From positions 1 through 6,535 of the forward strand of contig JAFGKB010000203.1 of NCBI GenBank assembly GCA_016928755.1: 6,535 bases of DNA, read 5' to 3'. Numbering within the stretch: the first letter of the stretch is position 1; each line of letters opens with the position of its first letter. The translations under genes were made by a program, and so were the position numbers. The stretch is from Anaerolineae bacterium (GTDB lineage Bacteria; Chloroflexota; Anaerolineae; B4-G1; SLSP01). This document shows positions 6,438-6,535 of this stretch, piece after piece. The notes beneath the pieces are model-generated. The model had not been told where the DNA came from. It saw only the letters and a program-made list of their open reading frames with translations, and ran no database searches.

Positions 6438-6460
6438 CAATCTGTAGATTACAGAGATTG
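6438..6460. promoter_or_regulatory. Palindromic candidate operator upstream of the operon promoter
   Basis: CAATCT (6438-6443) and AGATTG (6455-6460) are exact inverted half-sites 11 nt apart. Nested inside is CTGTA-GAT-TACAG (6442-6454). The element is centred about 52 nt upstream of the predicted transcription start, just beyond the -35, where activators often bind. It is also close to the end of a possible upstream gene, so a transcript-end role is possible. No regulator is identified. Confidence 0.35.
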
Positions 6461-6474
6461 CGACTTACTCCAGT

Positions 6475-6535
6475 TCAAATGTTATCAATGTAACGGTCTA
6501 GGGTCTTTTTCCCCATCTGCTGTCGCTGAGCTAAA
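6475..6535 (-). CDS. Possible 3' tail of a further - strand gene (only about 19 codons visible)
   Basis: From the right edge, the - strand reads LAQRQQMGKKTLDRYIDNI and then a TGA at 6475-6477. The composition (Gln, Arg, Lys, amphipathic) looks like a coding helix, and LAQR-to-TLDRYI faintly recalls a helix-turn-helix. The alternative frame beginning at 6535 also stays open for 16 codons, so this is weak evidence. The gene would end about 42 nt upstream of the operon promoter. No family can be assigned from so little sequence. Confidence 0.25.
   Translation of the reverse strand, partial: LAQRQQMGKKTLDRYIDNI

Noticed and set aside
1..6535. CRISPR array, tRNA, rRNA, riboswitch, toxin-antitoxin or phage-defence module
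   Set aside because: No spaced direct repeats, cloverleaf-like sequence or recognisable defence or toxin protein was seen in the intergenic gaps or reading frames.

Overview
The window comes from a bacterium of moderate GC content (judged by eye, not calculated). It holds five well-supported protein genes in two convergent groups. Deep PAS/GAF stacking in soluble and membrane histidine kinases, an Rcp1-type single-domain response regulator, a phytochrome-class kinase core and a flavin-dependent thymidylate synthase together fit an environmental lineage such as Chloroflexota or Cyanobacteria. Chloroflexota is my preferred guess, at low confidence, because nothing here is a phylogenetic marker I can place.

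Left end (1-597, + strand): the 3' part of thyX, cut by the window edge and lacking only a short N-terminal piece. It is followed at 629-667 by a perfect 17-bp inverted repeat with a 5-nt loop. This sits between thyX and the convergent SRPBCC gene and probably ends transcription from both sides.

Remainder (704-6370, all - strand): read in the direction of transcription, the order is a membrane-anchored PAS-PAS-GAF histidine kinase (6370 to 4004), an 80-nt gap, an Rcp1-like single-domain response regulator (3923 to 3474), and a REC-GAF-GAF-histidine kinase hybrid (3474 to 1285). The last two genes overlap as TAATG. After a 149-nt gap comes a small SRPBCC/START-fold protein (1135 to 704) with its own promoter and a perfect Shine-Dalgarno sequence. 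A good sigma70-type promoter (TTGACT-N17-TATACT, 6404-6432) precedes the first kinase, and a palindrome just upstream of its -35 could be an operator.

How the genes may work together (inference): the membrane kinase and the standalone receiver look like a cognate pair. The hybrid kinase, whose receiver is at its N-terminus, is translationally coupled to that receiver. Two kinases and two receivers are therefore made together, but no DNA-binding, cyclic-dinucleotide or other output domain is encoded here. Output must come from elsewhere, through protein-protein interaction or a phosphotransfer partner. The SRPBCC protein may be an unrelated neighbour. At the extreme right edge, a 19-codon frame ending at 6475 may be the tail of another - strand gene. 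I saw no tRNA, rRNA, CRISPR array, insertion sequence or phage gene, and nothing that clearly amounts to an undescribed system.
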